This document shows, one piece after another, positions 7,572 to 15,819 of a DNA stretch of 64,000 nucleotides. The stretch lies in contig NZ_ANBB01000045.1 in NCBI RefSeq assembly GCF_000341105.1, forward strand, positions 62,001 through 126,000, read 5' to 3'. The notes beneath the pieces were generated by a model. That model had not been told where the DNA came from, made no database searches, and saw only the letters and a program-made list of their open reading frames with translations. How positions within the stretch are numbered: position 1 is the stretch's first letter; every line of letters begins with the position of its first letter. Origin of the DNA: Nocardiopsis potens DSM 45234 (lineage in GTDB: Bacteria > Actinomycetota > Actinomycetes > Streptosporangiales > Streptosporangiaceae). The position numbers and the translations under genes are program-made.

Positions 7572-8293
7572 GCCTCCCCCTCCAGGTGCAGCTCGGCGAG
7601 GTAGGTCGGCCACGGCGTGCCGGGGTCGTGCACCACGTCGGCCAGGCGCCAGCCGGTCTCCGCGGCCGCCTCGGCGATGCCGTCCGGCGGCAGGAAGTGG
7701 AAGTCGGACCATTCGGAGGCGGCGGCGCCGAACCGGACCCGCATCCGGGTGGTGCCGCCGGGCGTGATCATCGTGGTGCCGAGGATCCGGGCGCCGGGGC
7801 GGGCCAGCCCGGCGAGCCGGCGCAGCGCCGCCCGGGTCCCCGCCGCACCGCCGAGCAGGCCCAGGTTGGCCCCGGAGAGCAGGAAGGAGTCGAACGGAGG
7901 CTCGTCCAGCAGCAGGTCCGGCAGGGCGCCGGGGCGGGCCCGGACGCCGCGGGCGCGCGCGGCCTCGACCGCGCCGGGCGAGGGGTCCACGCCGACCACC
8001 TCGCAGCCGCGCGCCGCCAGGTGCACCGCCTGCCGCCCGGCGCCGCAGCCGACGTCCAGCACCCGGCCGGAGCAGCGCAGGTAGGCCTCCCGGTCCACCG
8101 GCCACCAGGCCTCGGGGCCGGACAGGTAGAACGCCGCGTCCTCGGCGTAGACGTAGCCGTCGGAGAGCTCGTAGACCAGGTGCGCGGCACCGGGCCGGCC
8201 GTCCGCGGCGAGCACCGCCCGGTAGGCGTCGCCGAACGGGTCGCCGAGCGCGGGCCCGGACGCGGCCGGTGCCGCGGGGGTCCGGGTGCTCAT
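7568..8293 (-). CDS. SAM-dependent class I methyltransferase
   Basis: A 241-residue Rossmann-fold methyltransferase with motif I VLDVGCGAGR (78-87), followed by an acidic strand end at GVDPSPG. The C-terminal part (WSDFHFLPPDG) resembles small-molecule methyltransferases of secondary-metabolite clusters. Start and stop overlap the NRPS and P450 genes by 4 bases each, a strong sign of one transcript. Which atom (O, N or C) is methylated cannot be read from the sequence. Confidence 0.9.
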   Translation of the reverse strand: MSTRTPAAPAASGPALGDPFGDAYRAVLAADGRPGAAHLVYELSDGYVYAEDAAFYLSGPEAWWPVDREAYLRCSGRVLDVGCGAGRQAVHLAARGCEVVGVDPSPGAVEAARARGVRARPGALPDLLLDEPPFDSFLLSGANLGLLGGAAGTRAALRRLAGLARPGARILGTTMITPGGTTRMRVRFGAAASEWSDFHFLPPDGIAEAAAETGWRLADVVHDPGTPWPTYLAELHLEGEA

Positions 8294-11200
8294 CGGGCCT
8301 CCACCGGTGCGCCGGGCCGCCGGATGTAGCCGGAGGCGAAGAAGAACTCCAGGTAGCGGTCGATCAGCGCGTCGTCCACCGGCGGGCAGTGCAGCCCGCT
8401 GCCGGCCAGCGCCGCGTCGGTGTTGCCGCGGAGCAGCTCGGGGAAGACGCCGCGCAGGTACATCTCCTTGACCGACCGGTCGGAGCCGCGGCCCCGGTCC
8501 ACGCAGAGCGAGACGAACGGCGCGGTGGGGCTGGTCGGGTCGGCCGCGACGTGCTCGACCAGCGCGGCCACCCACCGGTCGTAGGGGATCGTCCGGATCG
8601 CGCACCCGGCGGCCCGCATCCGCGCCACCACGTCCCCCAGCCCCGCCGGGCGCGGGTTGGTCAGGTGGTAGGTGCGCAGGCCGGGGGTGCCGGACGCGGC
8701 GATGTGCAGCACCGCGTCGGCCAGGTGGTCCACCGGGACGAAGTCCATCGGCAGCTCGATGTCGGGGGCCAGCCCGGTCTCCGCGACCATCTTGAACAGC
8801 GAGCAGATCGCGGTCTCGGTGTTGCACACCCCGGTGTCCGGGGCGCCGGTGATCTCGTAGGGGCGGTGCACCGCGACCGGCAGCCCCTGGGCGGCGGCGC
8901 CGCGCAGCACCTCCTCGGCGACCCACTTGCTCTCCCCGTAGCCCATGGTCAGCCGGTCGGCGTGGGCCAGCGGGAGGTCCTCGGCGACGGTGCGCACCCC
9001 GGCGGCGCCGAACCCGGAGAGCACCGCGACGGTGGACAGGAAGTGCACCGGGACCCGGCGCGGCGCGGCGATCCGGACCACCTCCCGGGTGCCGTCCACG
9101 TTGGCGGCGCGCAGCGCGGTGTAGGGGTAGATGAAGTTGACCTGCGCCCCGGAGTGCAGCACCAGGTCGAGCCGGTCGGACAGGGACGCGGCGTGCCCGG
9201 CCTCCAGGCCCAGCCCGGGGGCGGCCAGGTCGCCGGGGAAGCAGACGGCGCGCTGCTCGGCCCCGCCGGCGTCCAGCCCGTACCGGTCCAGGTTGGCCAG
9301 GACCCGGCGGCGGGCGTGCCCGGCGTCGCGGGCCCGCACCGGGCAGTGCACCCGGGCGCCGGTGCGGGTGAGCAGCCGGTGCAGCAGGAACGCGCCGACG
9401 AACCCGGTGGCGCCGGTGAGCAGCACGTCCTCGGGGGCGTGCGGGCGCGGCGGCGGGCCGGCGGCGGGCGGCAGGGTGAAGCCGAGCTCCGCCTCGGCGG
9501 CGAAGTCCACCGGTCCGGGCTCGGCGCCGCCGGCGGGCGCCCCCCGGACGCCCTCGACGGCGGCGGCCAGCCCGGCCGGGGTGGGCCGGTCCAGCAGCGC
9601 GCGGATCAGCCGGCTGCCGTGCCCGGCGTCGATGCCGAACATCGCGCGGACCCGGATCACCACCTCCGAGGCGAGCAGCGAGTCGCCGCCGGAGCGGAAG
9701 AAGTCGTCGTCGGGGCCGGGGCGGGAGCCCAGCACGCCCTCCCACACCGAGGCGACGGCGTCCTGCACGCCGCGGACACCGGGCGCGCCCTCCCGGTCCG
9801 CGCCCTGCGTCCCGGCCTCCGGCCGGGACGGCGCGGCGGCGAGCCGGCCCCGGTCCACCTTGCCGGCCGCGGACACCGGGAACTCGGGCAGCTCGGTGAA
9901 GGCGCGCGGCACCGCCGGGCCGGGCAGCCACTCGGCGCAGAAGGCGCGCAGCTCGGCCGGGTCGAGCGGGCCGGCGCCGGGGGCGGCGGTCAGGTAGGCG
10001 GTGAGCCCGCCGGTGCCGGGCGCGGCCTCCACGACGGCCTCGCCGACGGCCGGGTGCTCGCGCAGCCGGGCCTCCACCTCGTCCGGTTCGATGCGCTGGC
10101 CGCGCACCTTGAGCTGGCGGTCGACCCGGCCCAGGTACTCCAGGGCGCCGTCGGCGCGGAGCACCGCCCGGTCGCCGGTGCGGTACCAGCGCTCGCCGCC
10201 GGGGCCGCGGACGAACCGCTCCGCGGTGCCCGCCGGGTCGCCCAGGTAGCCGACGGCCAGGCCGTCCCCGCCGACCAGCAGCTCGCCCTCCTCGCCCGCG
10301 TCGGCCACCGAGCCGTCCGGGCGGACCACCCGGCAGGAGGAGCCGGCCAGCGGGCGGCCGATCGGCACGCTGCGCGCGCCGTCGGGCACCTCCTCCACCA
10401 GGTGCGCGGTGGAGACCACGGTGTTCTCGGTGGGCCCGTACAGGTTGGCGACCCGGGTGCCGGGGCAGGCCCGGAGCACCGCGCGGGCCAGCGCCGGGTC
10501 CATCGCCTCACCGCCGGCGGAGGCCCAGCGCAGCGGGCGCAGCGCCGAAGGCAGGGCGCGGGCGGTGTGGTGGAAGACGCTGGTGGTGAGGTAGGCGACG
10601 GCGACGTTCTCGGCCGCGATCAGCCGGCCCAGGGCCGGCGGCGACACCAGCACCTCGCGGTCGGCGACGACCAGGCAGGCCCCGCCGAGCAGGGCGGACC
10701 AGATCTCGATGGTGGAGGCGTCGGAGGAGAGGCCGTAGCCGTGCAGCACCCGGTCGCCGAGGCCGGGGCGGGGCAGGTCGGGGTCGGCGGCGGCCAGCCG
10801 GACCACGCCGCGGTGCGGGACCGCCACCGGTTTGGGCCGGCCGGTGGAGCCGGAGGTGAACATGACATAGGCGGCGTCGGTGGCCGCCGGGGGCGGGCCG
10901 GCCGGCGCGGCGGCCCCGGCGCCGTCCGGGGCGGCGCCGTCCAGATCGAGCCGGGCGCGCAGCCGGCGCACCCGGCAGGAGCCGCCGGGCAGCACCACGG
11001 CGGTGCGCACCCCGGCGTCCTCGGCCATCGCGTTCAGCCGGGCCGGCGGGTGGTCGTCGTCGAGCGGCACGTAGGCGGCGCCGGAGCGGAGCACGCCGAG
11101 GAAGGCGACGAGGGCCTCCGGGGAGCGGCGGCCGCACACCCCGACGGCGTCGCCGGTGCGCACGCCCGCGCCGCGCAGCCGCGCGGCCAGCGCGCGGGAG

Positions 11201-11382
11201 CGGTCGGCCAGTTCGCCGTAGCTCAGTTCGCGCCCGCCGTGCCGCACCGCCGGGGCCCGGGGGTGCAGCAGCGCGCGGACGTCGAACAGGTCGTGCAGCA
11301 GGGCGTCGCGGGGGTAGTCGGCGGCGGGCCCGGCCAGGTCCGCGGTGCGCGCGGCGGCCGCCGCGGAGGGGGTCGTCGTCAC
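8290..11382 (-). CDS. Single-module NRPS: adenylation, carrier protein, thioester reductase
   Basis: A 1030-residue protein without a condensation domain. Adenylation domain about 25-510: FTSGSTGRPKP (175-185), SSDASTIEIW (219-228), NLYGPTE (313-319), YRTGDR (400-405) and the A10 lysine K508 in PVSAAGKVD. Carrier domain with phosphopantetheine Ser568 in SGGDSLL. NAD(P)-binding reductase domain from about 652 (LLTGATGFVGAFLL), with the Y-x3-K pair in GYGESKW. This architecture activates an amino acid, loads it as a thioester and releases it reductively as an aldehyde or alcohol. My hand alignment of the pocket (roughly D-A-I-Y-S-G-L-V-V) matches no code I trust, so the amino acid is left open. 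The GTG at 11382 is preferred over an in-frame TTG 12 bases upstream. Confidence 0.95.
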   Translation of the reverse strand: MTTTPSAAAAARTADLAGPAADYPRDALLHDLFDVRALLHPRAPAVRHGGRELSYGELADRSRALAARLRGAGVRTGDAVGVCGRRSPEALVAFLGVLRSGAAYVPLDDDHPPARLNAMAEDAGVRTAVVLPGGSCRVRRLRARLDLDGAAPDGAGAAAPAGPPPAATDAAYVMFTSGSTGRPKPVAVPHRGVVRLAAADPDLPRPGLGDRVLHGYGLSSDASTIEIWSALLGGACLVVADREVLVSPPALGRLIAAENVAVAYLTTSVFHHTARALPSALRPLRWASAGGEAMDPALARAVLRACPGTRVANLYGPTENTVVSTAHLVEEVPDGARSVPIGRPLAGSSCRVVRPDGSVADAGEEGELLVGGDGLAVGYLGDPAGTAERFVRGPGGERWYRTGDRAVLRADGALEYLGRVDRQLKVRGQRIEPDEVEARLREHPAVGEAVVEAAPGTGGLTAYLTAAPGAGPLDPAELRAFCAEWLPGPAVPRAFTELPEFPVSAAGKVDRGRLAAAPSRPEAGTQGADREGAPGVRGVQDAVASVWEGVLGSRPGPDDDFFRSGGDSLLASEVVIRVRAMFGIDAGHGSRLIRALLDRPTPAGLAAAVEGVRGAPAGGAEPGPVDFAAEAELGFTLPPAAGPPPRPHAPEDVLLTGATGFVGAFLLHRLLTRTGARVHCPVRARDAGHARRRVLANLDRYGLDAGGAEQRAVCFPGDLAAPGLGLEAGHAASLSDRLDLVLHSGAQVNFIYPYTALRAANVDGTREVVRIAAPRRVPVHFLSTVAVLSGFGAAGVRTVAEDLPLAHADRLTMGYGESKWVAEEVLRGAAAQGLPVAVHRPYEITGAPDTGVCNTETAICSLFKMVAETGLAPDIELPMDFVPVDHLADAVLHIAASGTPGLRTYHLTNPRPAGLGDVVARMRAAGCAIRTIPYDRWVAALVEHVAADPTSPTAPFVSLCVDRGRGSDRSVKEMYLRGVFPELLRGNTDAALAGSGLHCPPVDDALIDRYLEFFFASGYIRRPGAPVEAR

Positions 11383-11431
11383 GTGGGGTCCCAATTCACT
11401 CGTGAGCGGTTCTGCGCGGTGCCGGCCCGGG

Positions 11432-11884
11432 TCAGCCGAATTCCGCGGCGAAGGAGGCGAAGTCGGCGGCCCGCCAGCGCTGCGGGCGCATCCGGACCGT
11501 GACGTCGCCGTCGAGCTGCTCCTTGGTGGCCTCCAGGTAGCGGGCGGCCTCGTCGGGGCCGAGGTAGCGCAGGGCCATGGCCTCCCGGGCGTCCGGGTCG
11601 GCGGGGTCGGTCCAGGCGGTGACCGGGCCCTCCGCGCTGACGTAGCGGTAGGGGGCGGTCTCGTCCTGGACGCACAGGCTGAACCTGCGGGCGGCGCCGA
11701 TCAGCCGGGCCTTGACCGAGTCGCGGCCGGTCTGCACGGTGATCTCGCCGCCGGGCTCGTACAGGTACCAGACGGGGGCCAGCAGCGGTGCGGAGTCTCC
11801 GCGGGGGTCGTCGACGCCGAGGACGCCGACGCGCACCTCGGAGAGGAACGCCTCGCGCTGGTCGCGGGACATGGCAGGAAGCAT
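11432..11884 (-). CDS. Pyridoxamine 5'-phosphate oxidase-like (PPOX-class) flavin/F420 protein
   Basis: A 150-residue split-barrel protein of the PPOX class: AFLSEVRVGVLGVDDP, LLAPVWYLYEPGGEITVQT, and the YRYVSAEGPVTAW strand. Members bind FMN, F420 or haem and often act as reductases or biliverdin/F420-linked enzymes. The ATG at 11884 follows AAGGA at good spacing; a second ATG lies four codons in. It is the first gene of the minus-strand set, 49 bases before the NRPS, so a redox role in the same pathway is likely but unproven. Confidence 0.82.
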   Translation of the reverse strand: MLPAMSRDQREAFLSEVRVGVLGVDDPRGDSAPLLAPVWYLYEPGGEITVQTGRDSVKARLIGAARRFSLCVQDETAPYRYVSAEGPVTAWTDPADPDAREAMALRYLGPDEAARYLEATKEQLDGDVTVRMRPQRWRAADFASFAAEFG

Positions 11885-12253
11885 GGGGGTCCTTCGGGTG
11901 CAGGGAAGGGGAGAGGCGGCCGCGCGCTCTGCTCGGGGCGCCGCGGAAAAGACTCCCACGGTGCGGTCGAATTCGTATCCGAAGGAAGGAAAAGAGAAGC
12001 GGGGCGGCGGGGTCGGAGGGGATCTTTCGTCCGTTTAGATGTTGTTTCGTCGGTCGAAAGATTCGCTCCGGGGCCGGATTGCGGTGAGTTCGTTTCCGGT
12101 GTGCCGGTCCTCCGATACCCCCTGGTGGCGGCGGGTGAACGGGGCGGTCGCGGAACGGGGCCGCCGGCGCGCCTCCTGTTCGGTGCCGAAAAAAAAGGGA
12201 GAACGGCGAATTTCTCGCCGTTCTCCCCGGTTTCGCCGGAGATCGGATCCGGG
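11885..12253. other. Upstream region of the NRPS/preQ0 operon
   Basis: About 370 bases holding the sulfotransferase terminator (12189-12227) and then a comparatively AT-richer tract (about 11960-12110) on the promoter side of the PPOX gene. The operon promoter should lie here; I could not fix a reliable -35/-10 pair by eye. Confidence 0.5.
12189..12227 (-). terminator. Rho-independent terminator after the sulfotransferase gene
   Basis: On the minus strand a perfect 13-bp stem (GGGAGAACGGCGA with its complement, 5-base loop) is followed directly by eight T residues. It lies 27 bases past the sulfotransferase stop and marks the upstream boundary of the NRPS/preQ0 unit. It is the best intrinsic terminator in the window. 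Confidence 0.93.
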
Positions 12254-12943
12254 TCAGGCGGTCCGGGCGCCGGGGAATTCGGGGATCTCCCCGCGCGCGA
12301 ACTCCTGCTGCGTGCTCTGCATGGCCGCGGTGTCATTGAGGTGCGGGAAGGGCTCGCCGGGGACGTCGGCGCCGAGGAAGGCGCAGAGCCGGTCCCAGCC
12401 CTCGCCGGTCCGGTACACCAGCAGCCGGTCGGCCGGGAGGGCGGCCCGGACCTCGGCGTTGTGCCGCTCGAACGCGGCCACGGCGGTCGCCTCGTCGGGG
12501 GTGCGGCCGGGGGCGCCGCCGAAGTGGGTGTGCCACATGTGGTCCATCAGCGGGGCGAACGCCCGCATGTGCGCCATCGACTCCGGGAAGGGGGCCCCGC
12601 CGTGCTCCTCGGCCATCCGGAAGATGGTCTCCCGCATGCTGGTGTACCAGCGGTGCGGGTCCCTGACGGTGAGCACGAACCTCGCCTCCGGGTAGGCCTC
12701 GGCCAGCTCCCGCCAGAAGAAGGAGACCGGCCAGTCCACCCCGGAGCGCCAGCCCTGCAGCAGGTGCTCCCAGTCCGTCCCCGGGCCGGGGGAGGCGTGC
12801 GCCTCGGCCCACCGCTCGGCCAGGGCCGGGGTGCCCAGCACGTCGAACATGTGGTGGCAGGGGCCGAGGCCGAGCAGCTCCAGCGCCGCCTTCATCGAGG
12901 TCGTCCCGGTGCGCGGGAACCCCGCGCCGATCACGTTCAGCAT
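12254..12943 (-). CDS. Sulfotransferase family protein
   Basis: A 229-residue protein with a PAPS-binding loop GFPRTGTTSMKAAL near the N-terminus and a 3'-phosphate-binding segment LTVRDPHRWYTSM (about 91-103), the layout of the small actinobacterial/eukaryote-like sulfotransferase family. The ATG at 12943 has a GGAGG site 7 bases upstream. The frame upstream is open for 170 more codons but is low complexity and was rejected. It forms its own unit ended by a strong terminator, so membership in the neighbouring biosynthetic cluster is possible but not indicated by operon structure. Confidence 0.85.
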   Translation of the reverse strand: MLNVIGAGFPRTGTTSMKAALELLGLGPCHHMFDVLGTPALAERWAEAHASPGPGTDWEHLLQGWRSGVDWPVSFFWRELAEAYPEARFVLTVRDPHRWYTSMRETIFRMAEEHGGAPFPESMAHMRAFAPLMDHMWHTHFGGAPGRTPDEATAVAAFERHNAEVRAALPADRLLVYRTGEGWDRLCAFLGADVPGEPFPHLNDTAAMQSTQQEFARGEIPEFPGARTA

Positions 12944-13271
12944 CAGCGAACCTCCGTCTCGCGCTGCCGGGGGGCGGCCGCGCCGGGATGGGGATACCCC
13001 CCGGCTCCGGTCCGTAGTCGCGCGGCCGCGAAAGGCGACCGCCGTCCGCGAGGGCCGCGGGGAGGGGCCGGGGCGCCCCGGCCCGCCCATCCGGACACGG
13101 ACCCCGAAAAGACGGACGAAGGCGGGGATCCCGGGAACTCCCGGCGCTCGGGGGCCGACGTTCCCCGGTGACGCCGATGCAGAGTCGGCCGGAGACGGAC
13201 GGAGGCACCCGGATGAGGCGGCGGAGAACGAGGACGGGAACGGCCGGGGGCGTCCCGGGACGGGGGCGGGG
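12944..13271. other. Divergent intergenic region, sulfotransferase / ABC importer
   Basis: About 330 bases between divergent starts, so it must hold two promoters. GC-rich; I see no clear operator and no convincing riboswitch core. Confidence 0.45.
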
Positions 13272-14390
13272 ATGACCGCGGCCGCCCCCGGAGCCCCCGC
13301 GTCCGGAGCACCCGCCCGGCCCCCGGACGGCCCCGGCGGGACCGGGCGCCGGCCGGCCGTGCCGCTCCCGGTGCTGTTCGCCGGGCTGGCCCTGCTGCTG
13401 GCCGGGTCCGCCGTGGTCGCGGTGGGCGTCGGACCGGTCGGCATCGGCCCCGGCACCGTACTGCGGATCCTCGCCGACCGGCTCTCCGGGGCGGGCCCGG
13501 CCGGCCCGGGCGCCGGGTACGCCGACTACATCGTCTGGGAACTGCGCGCCCCCCGCGTGGTCCAGGGGGTGTCCGTCGGCGCCGGGCTCGCCGTCGCCGG
13601 GGTCGTGGTGCAGGCGGTCGTCCGCAACCCGGTCGCCGACCCGCACGTCCTCGGGCTGTCCTCCGGGGCCGCCGCGGGGGCGGTCGCGGTCACCACGACC
13701 GCCGGGTCGGCGCTGCTCGGCGCGGTGACGCTGCCCGCCGCCGCGTTCGCCGGGGCGCTCGCCGCCGGGATCGGCGTCCACGCGGTCTCCCGGACCGCCG
13801 GCACGCTCTCCCGGACCCGGCTCATCCTGGCGGGCATCGCCGTCGGCCAGCTCCTCGGCGGCACCACCTCCTTCCTGGTGCTGCGCGCCGAGTCGGCCGA
13901 CGCCCAGCAGCAGGTGCTGTTCTGGCTGCTCGGCAGCCTCGCCGGCGCCCGCTGGGACCTCGCGCTGACCTGCGCCGCCGCGGTCACCGCGCTCACCGCC
14001 GCGGTGCTGGCCGCCGGCCGGCTGAATCTGCTGGTGCTCGGCGACGAGGCCGCCTCCGCCCTGGGGCTCGACCCCGGCCGGGCGCGGGCCGCCGCGTTCA
14101 CCGCCGCCGCGCTGCTCACCGGGACCGTCGTCGCCGTCTCCGGGACCATCGGCTTCGTCGGCCTGGTCGTCCCGCACCTGGCCCGGCTCCTGGTCGGCGC
14201 CGAGCACCGGCGCGCGGTCCCGGTCGCCGCGCTCCTCGGCGCGCTCCTGCTGGTGTGGGCGGACACCGCGGCGCGCACCGCGCTGGCCCCCGCAGAGCTG
14301 CCGATCGGCATCCTCACCGCGGCGGTCGGCGTGCCGTTCTTCGTCGCCGCGCTCCGCCGCTCGAACCTGGTCGGAGGGGACGCCCCATGA
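13272..14390 (+). CDS. FecCD/BtuC-type ABC importer permease
   Basis: A 372-residue polytopic membrane protein of the FecCD family that imports iron-siderophore, haem, corrinoid or similar chelates. Hallmarks: WELRAPRVVQGVSVGAGLAVAGVVVQAVVRNP split over the first core helices, HVLGLSSGAA, LILAGIAVGQL, and the C-terminal GFVGLVVPHLARLLVG and LPIGILTAAVGVPFF. The ATG at 13272 starts just before an Ala/Pro-rich N-terminus; a more upstream start is possible. Its stop overlaps the ATPase start (ATGA). Substrate cannot be told from the permease. Confidence 0.92.
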   Translation: MTAAAPGAPASGAPARPPDGPGGTGRRPAVPLPVLFAGLALLLAGSAVVAVGVGPVGIGPGTVLRILADRLSGAGPAGPGAGYADYIVWELRAPRVVQGVSVGAGLAVAGVVVQAVVRNPVADPHVLGLSSGAAAGAVAVTTTAGSALLGAVTLPAAAFAGALAAGIGVHAVSRTAGTLSRTRLILAGIAVGQLLGGTTSFLVLRAESADAQQQVLFWLLGSLAGARWDLALTCAAAVTALTAAVLAAGRLNLLVLGDEAASALGLDPGRARAAAFTAAALLTGTVVAVSGTIGFVGLVVPHLARLLVGAEHRRAVPVAALLGALLLVWADTAARTALAPAELPIGILTAAVGVPFFVAALRRSNLVGGDAP

Positions 14391-15205
14391 GGCTCCGGAT
14401 ACGCGGCGTCACCGCCGGATGGACCGCGGTGCCCGCGGTCGAGGGGGTGGACCTGGACCTCGCCCCGGGCACCCTGACCGCGCTGGTCGGGCCGAACGGC
14501 AGCGGCAAGTCCACCCTGCTCAAGACCGTCTACCGGGTGCTGCGCCCCACCGCCGGGCGGCTCCTGCTCGGCGAGGACGACCTGTGGCGCCTCCCGCACC
14601 GCGAGGTCGCCCGCAGGGTCGGCGTGCTCGGGCAGGACCAGCACGGCGGCTTCGACTTCACCGCGGAGGAGGCCGTCGCCCTGGGGCGCTCGCCGCACCT
14701 GGGGCCGCTCGGCCGGCTCGGCCGCACCGACCGGGAGGCCGTCGCCGAGGCCCTGGAGGCGACCGGCTGCGCGCACCTGGCCGGGCGGCGGATCGCCGCG
14801 CTCTCCGGCGGCGAGCGGCAGCGGGTGCTGCTCGCCCGCGCCCTCGCCCAGCGCCCCCGGCTGCTGGTGCTCGACGAACCCACCAACCACCTGGACCCCC
14901 GGCACCAGTTCGAGGTGCTGGACCTGGTCCGCGGGCTGGGGATCACCGCCGTCGCGGCGCTGCACTCCCTGGACCTCGCGGCCTACTGCGCCGACGGCGT
15001 CGCCGTCCTGCACCGGGGCGGCATCGCCGGACACGGCGCCCCCGCCGAGGTGCTCACCGCCGAGCGGCTGCGGGAGGTGTTCGCCCTGGAGGGCGACGTG
15101 GTCCCGGACCCGGTCGACGGCCGGCCCCGGCTGCTCACCCGGCCGCTGCGCACCCGCCCGGGCGCGCGGCGCGCCCCCCACCGAGAGGAAGCGAGACCGT
15201 CATGA
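14387..15205 (+). CDS. ABC importer ATP-binding protein (FecE/BtuD type)
   Basis: A 272-residue ATPase with Walker A GPNGSGKS, Q-loop VLGQDQHG, signature LSGGERQ, Walker B LLVLDEPTNHLD and the switch His in ALHSLD. It energises the preceding permease. Start and stop each overlap neighbours by 4 bases. Confidence 0.95.
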   Translation: MRLRIRGVTAGWTAVPAVEGVDLDLAPGTLTALVGPNGSGKSTLLKTVYRVLRPTAGRLLLGEDDLWRLPHREVARRVGVLGQDQHGGFDFTAEEAVALGRSPHLGPLGRLGRTDREAVAEALEATGCAHLAGRRIAALSGGERQRVLLARALAQRPRLLVLDEPTNHLDPRHQFEVLDLVRGLGITAVAALHSLDLAAYCADGVAVLHRGGIAGHGAPAEVLTAERLREVFALEGDVVPDPVDGRPRLLTRPLRTRPGARRAPHREEARPS

Positions 15206-15819
15206 CCCACTCCGGAACCGCCGGACCGGCCCGCGGCCCGGTCATCGGCATCCTGTTCTTCGACGGCGTCGAGGAGCTCGACGCGGTCGGCCCCTGGGAG
15301 GTGCTCTCCTTCTGGGCCGCGCACGTCGCCGCCGGCGCCCCGCGCACCCTCGCGATCAGCCCGGACGGGCGGGCCGTCCGGTGCGCCAAGGGCCTGACCG
15401 TCTCCGCCGACCACTCCCGGGACGACGCCCCCGGGCTGGACGTGCTGATCCACCCCGGCGGCCAGGGCACCCGCGCCCTGGCCGGAGACCGGGAGCACCT
15501 GGACTGGCTGCGCGCCCGCGCCGCGGCCACCCCGATCACGGCGAGCGTGTGCACCGGCTCCCTGGTGCTGGCCGCGGCCGGCCTGCTCACCGGGCGCCGG
15601 GCCACCACGCACTGGCGCTCCCTGGGCCGCCTCGCCGAGGCGGACCCCGGCATCGACGTGGTGCACGACGCCCGGTTCGTGGACGAGGGCTCCGTCGTCA
15701 CCTCCGCCGGCGTCTCGGCCGGCATCGACATGGCGCTGCACCTGGTGGCCCGCCTGGACGGGGCGGCCGCCGCCGACCGGGTGCGGCGCGGCATCCAGTA
15801 CGAGCCCGGCCGTGGCTGA
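15202..15819 (+). CDS. DJ-1/PfpI family protein embedded in the ABC importer operon
   Basis: A 205-residue class I glutamine-amidotransferase-like protein. GILFFDGVEELDAVGPWEVL holds the acidic residue near the nucleophile, and the nucleophile elbow is SVCTGSLVLAAAGLL. The closest sub-type I recognise is the isonitrile hydratase/GlxA N-domain group. No C-terminal AraC domain is fused. It lies between the ATPase and binding-protein genes with 4- and 8-base overlaps, so it is co-expressed with the importer. It may process the imported ligand or protect against a reactive by-product; this is inference. Confidence 0.87.
   Translation: MTHSGTAGPARGPVIGILFFDGVEELDAVGPWEVLSFWAAHVAAGAPRTLAISPDGRAVRCAKGLTVSADHSRDDAPGLDVLIHPGGQGTRALAGDREHLDWLRARAAATPITASVCTGSLVLAAAGLLTGRRATTHWRSLGRLAEADPGIDVVHDARFVDEGSVVTSAGVSAGIDMALHLVARLDGAAAADRVRRGIQYEPGRG

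Noticed and set aside
4224-7604. A plus-strand open frame of more than 1,100 codons opposite queC and the P450 genes
   Set aside because: It has no family motifs and is low-complexity Gly/Arg/Gln; it is the antisense shadow of well-supported minus-strand genes at very high GC.
13100-13271. Possible cobalamin riboswitch before the FecCD operon (GGTGACGCC and GAGTCGGCCGGAGACGG resemble core and B12 box)
   Set aside because: The two segments are only about 20 bases apart and the CCGC-ACTGT core is missing, so the riboswitch fold cannot form.
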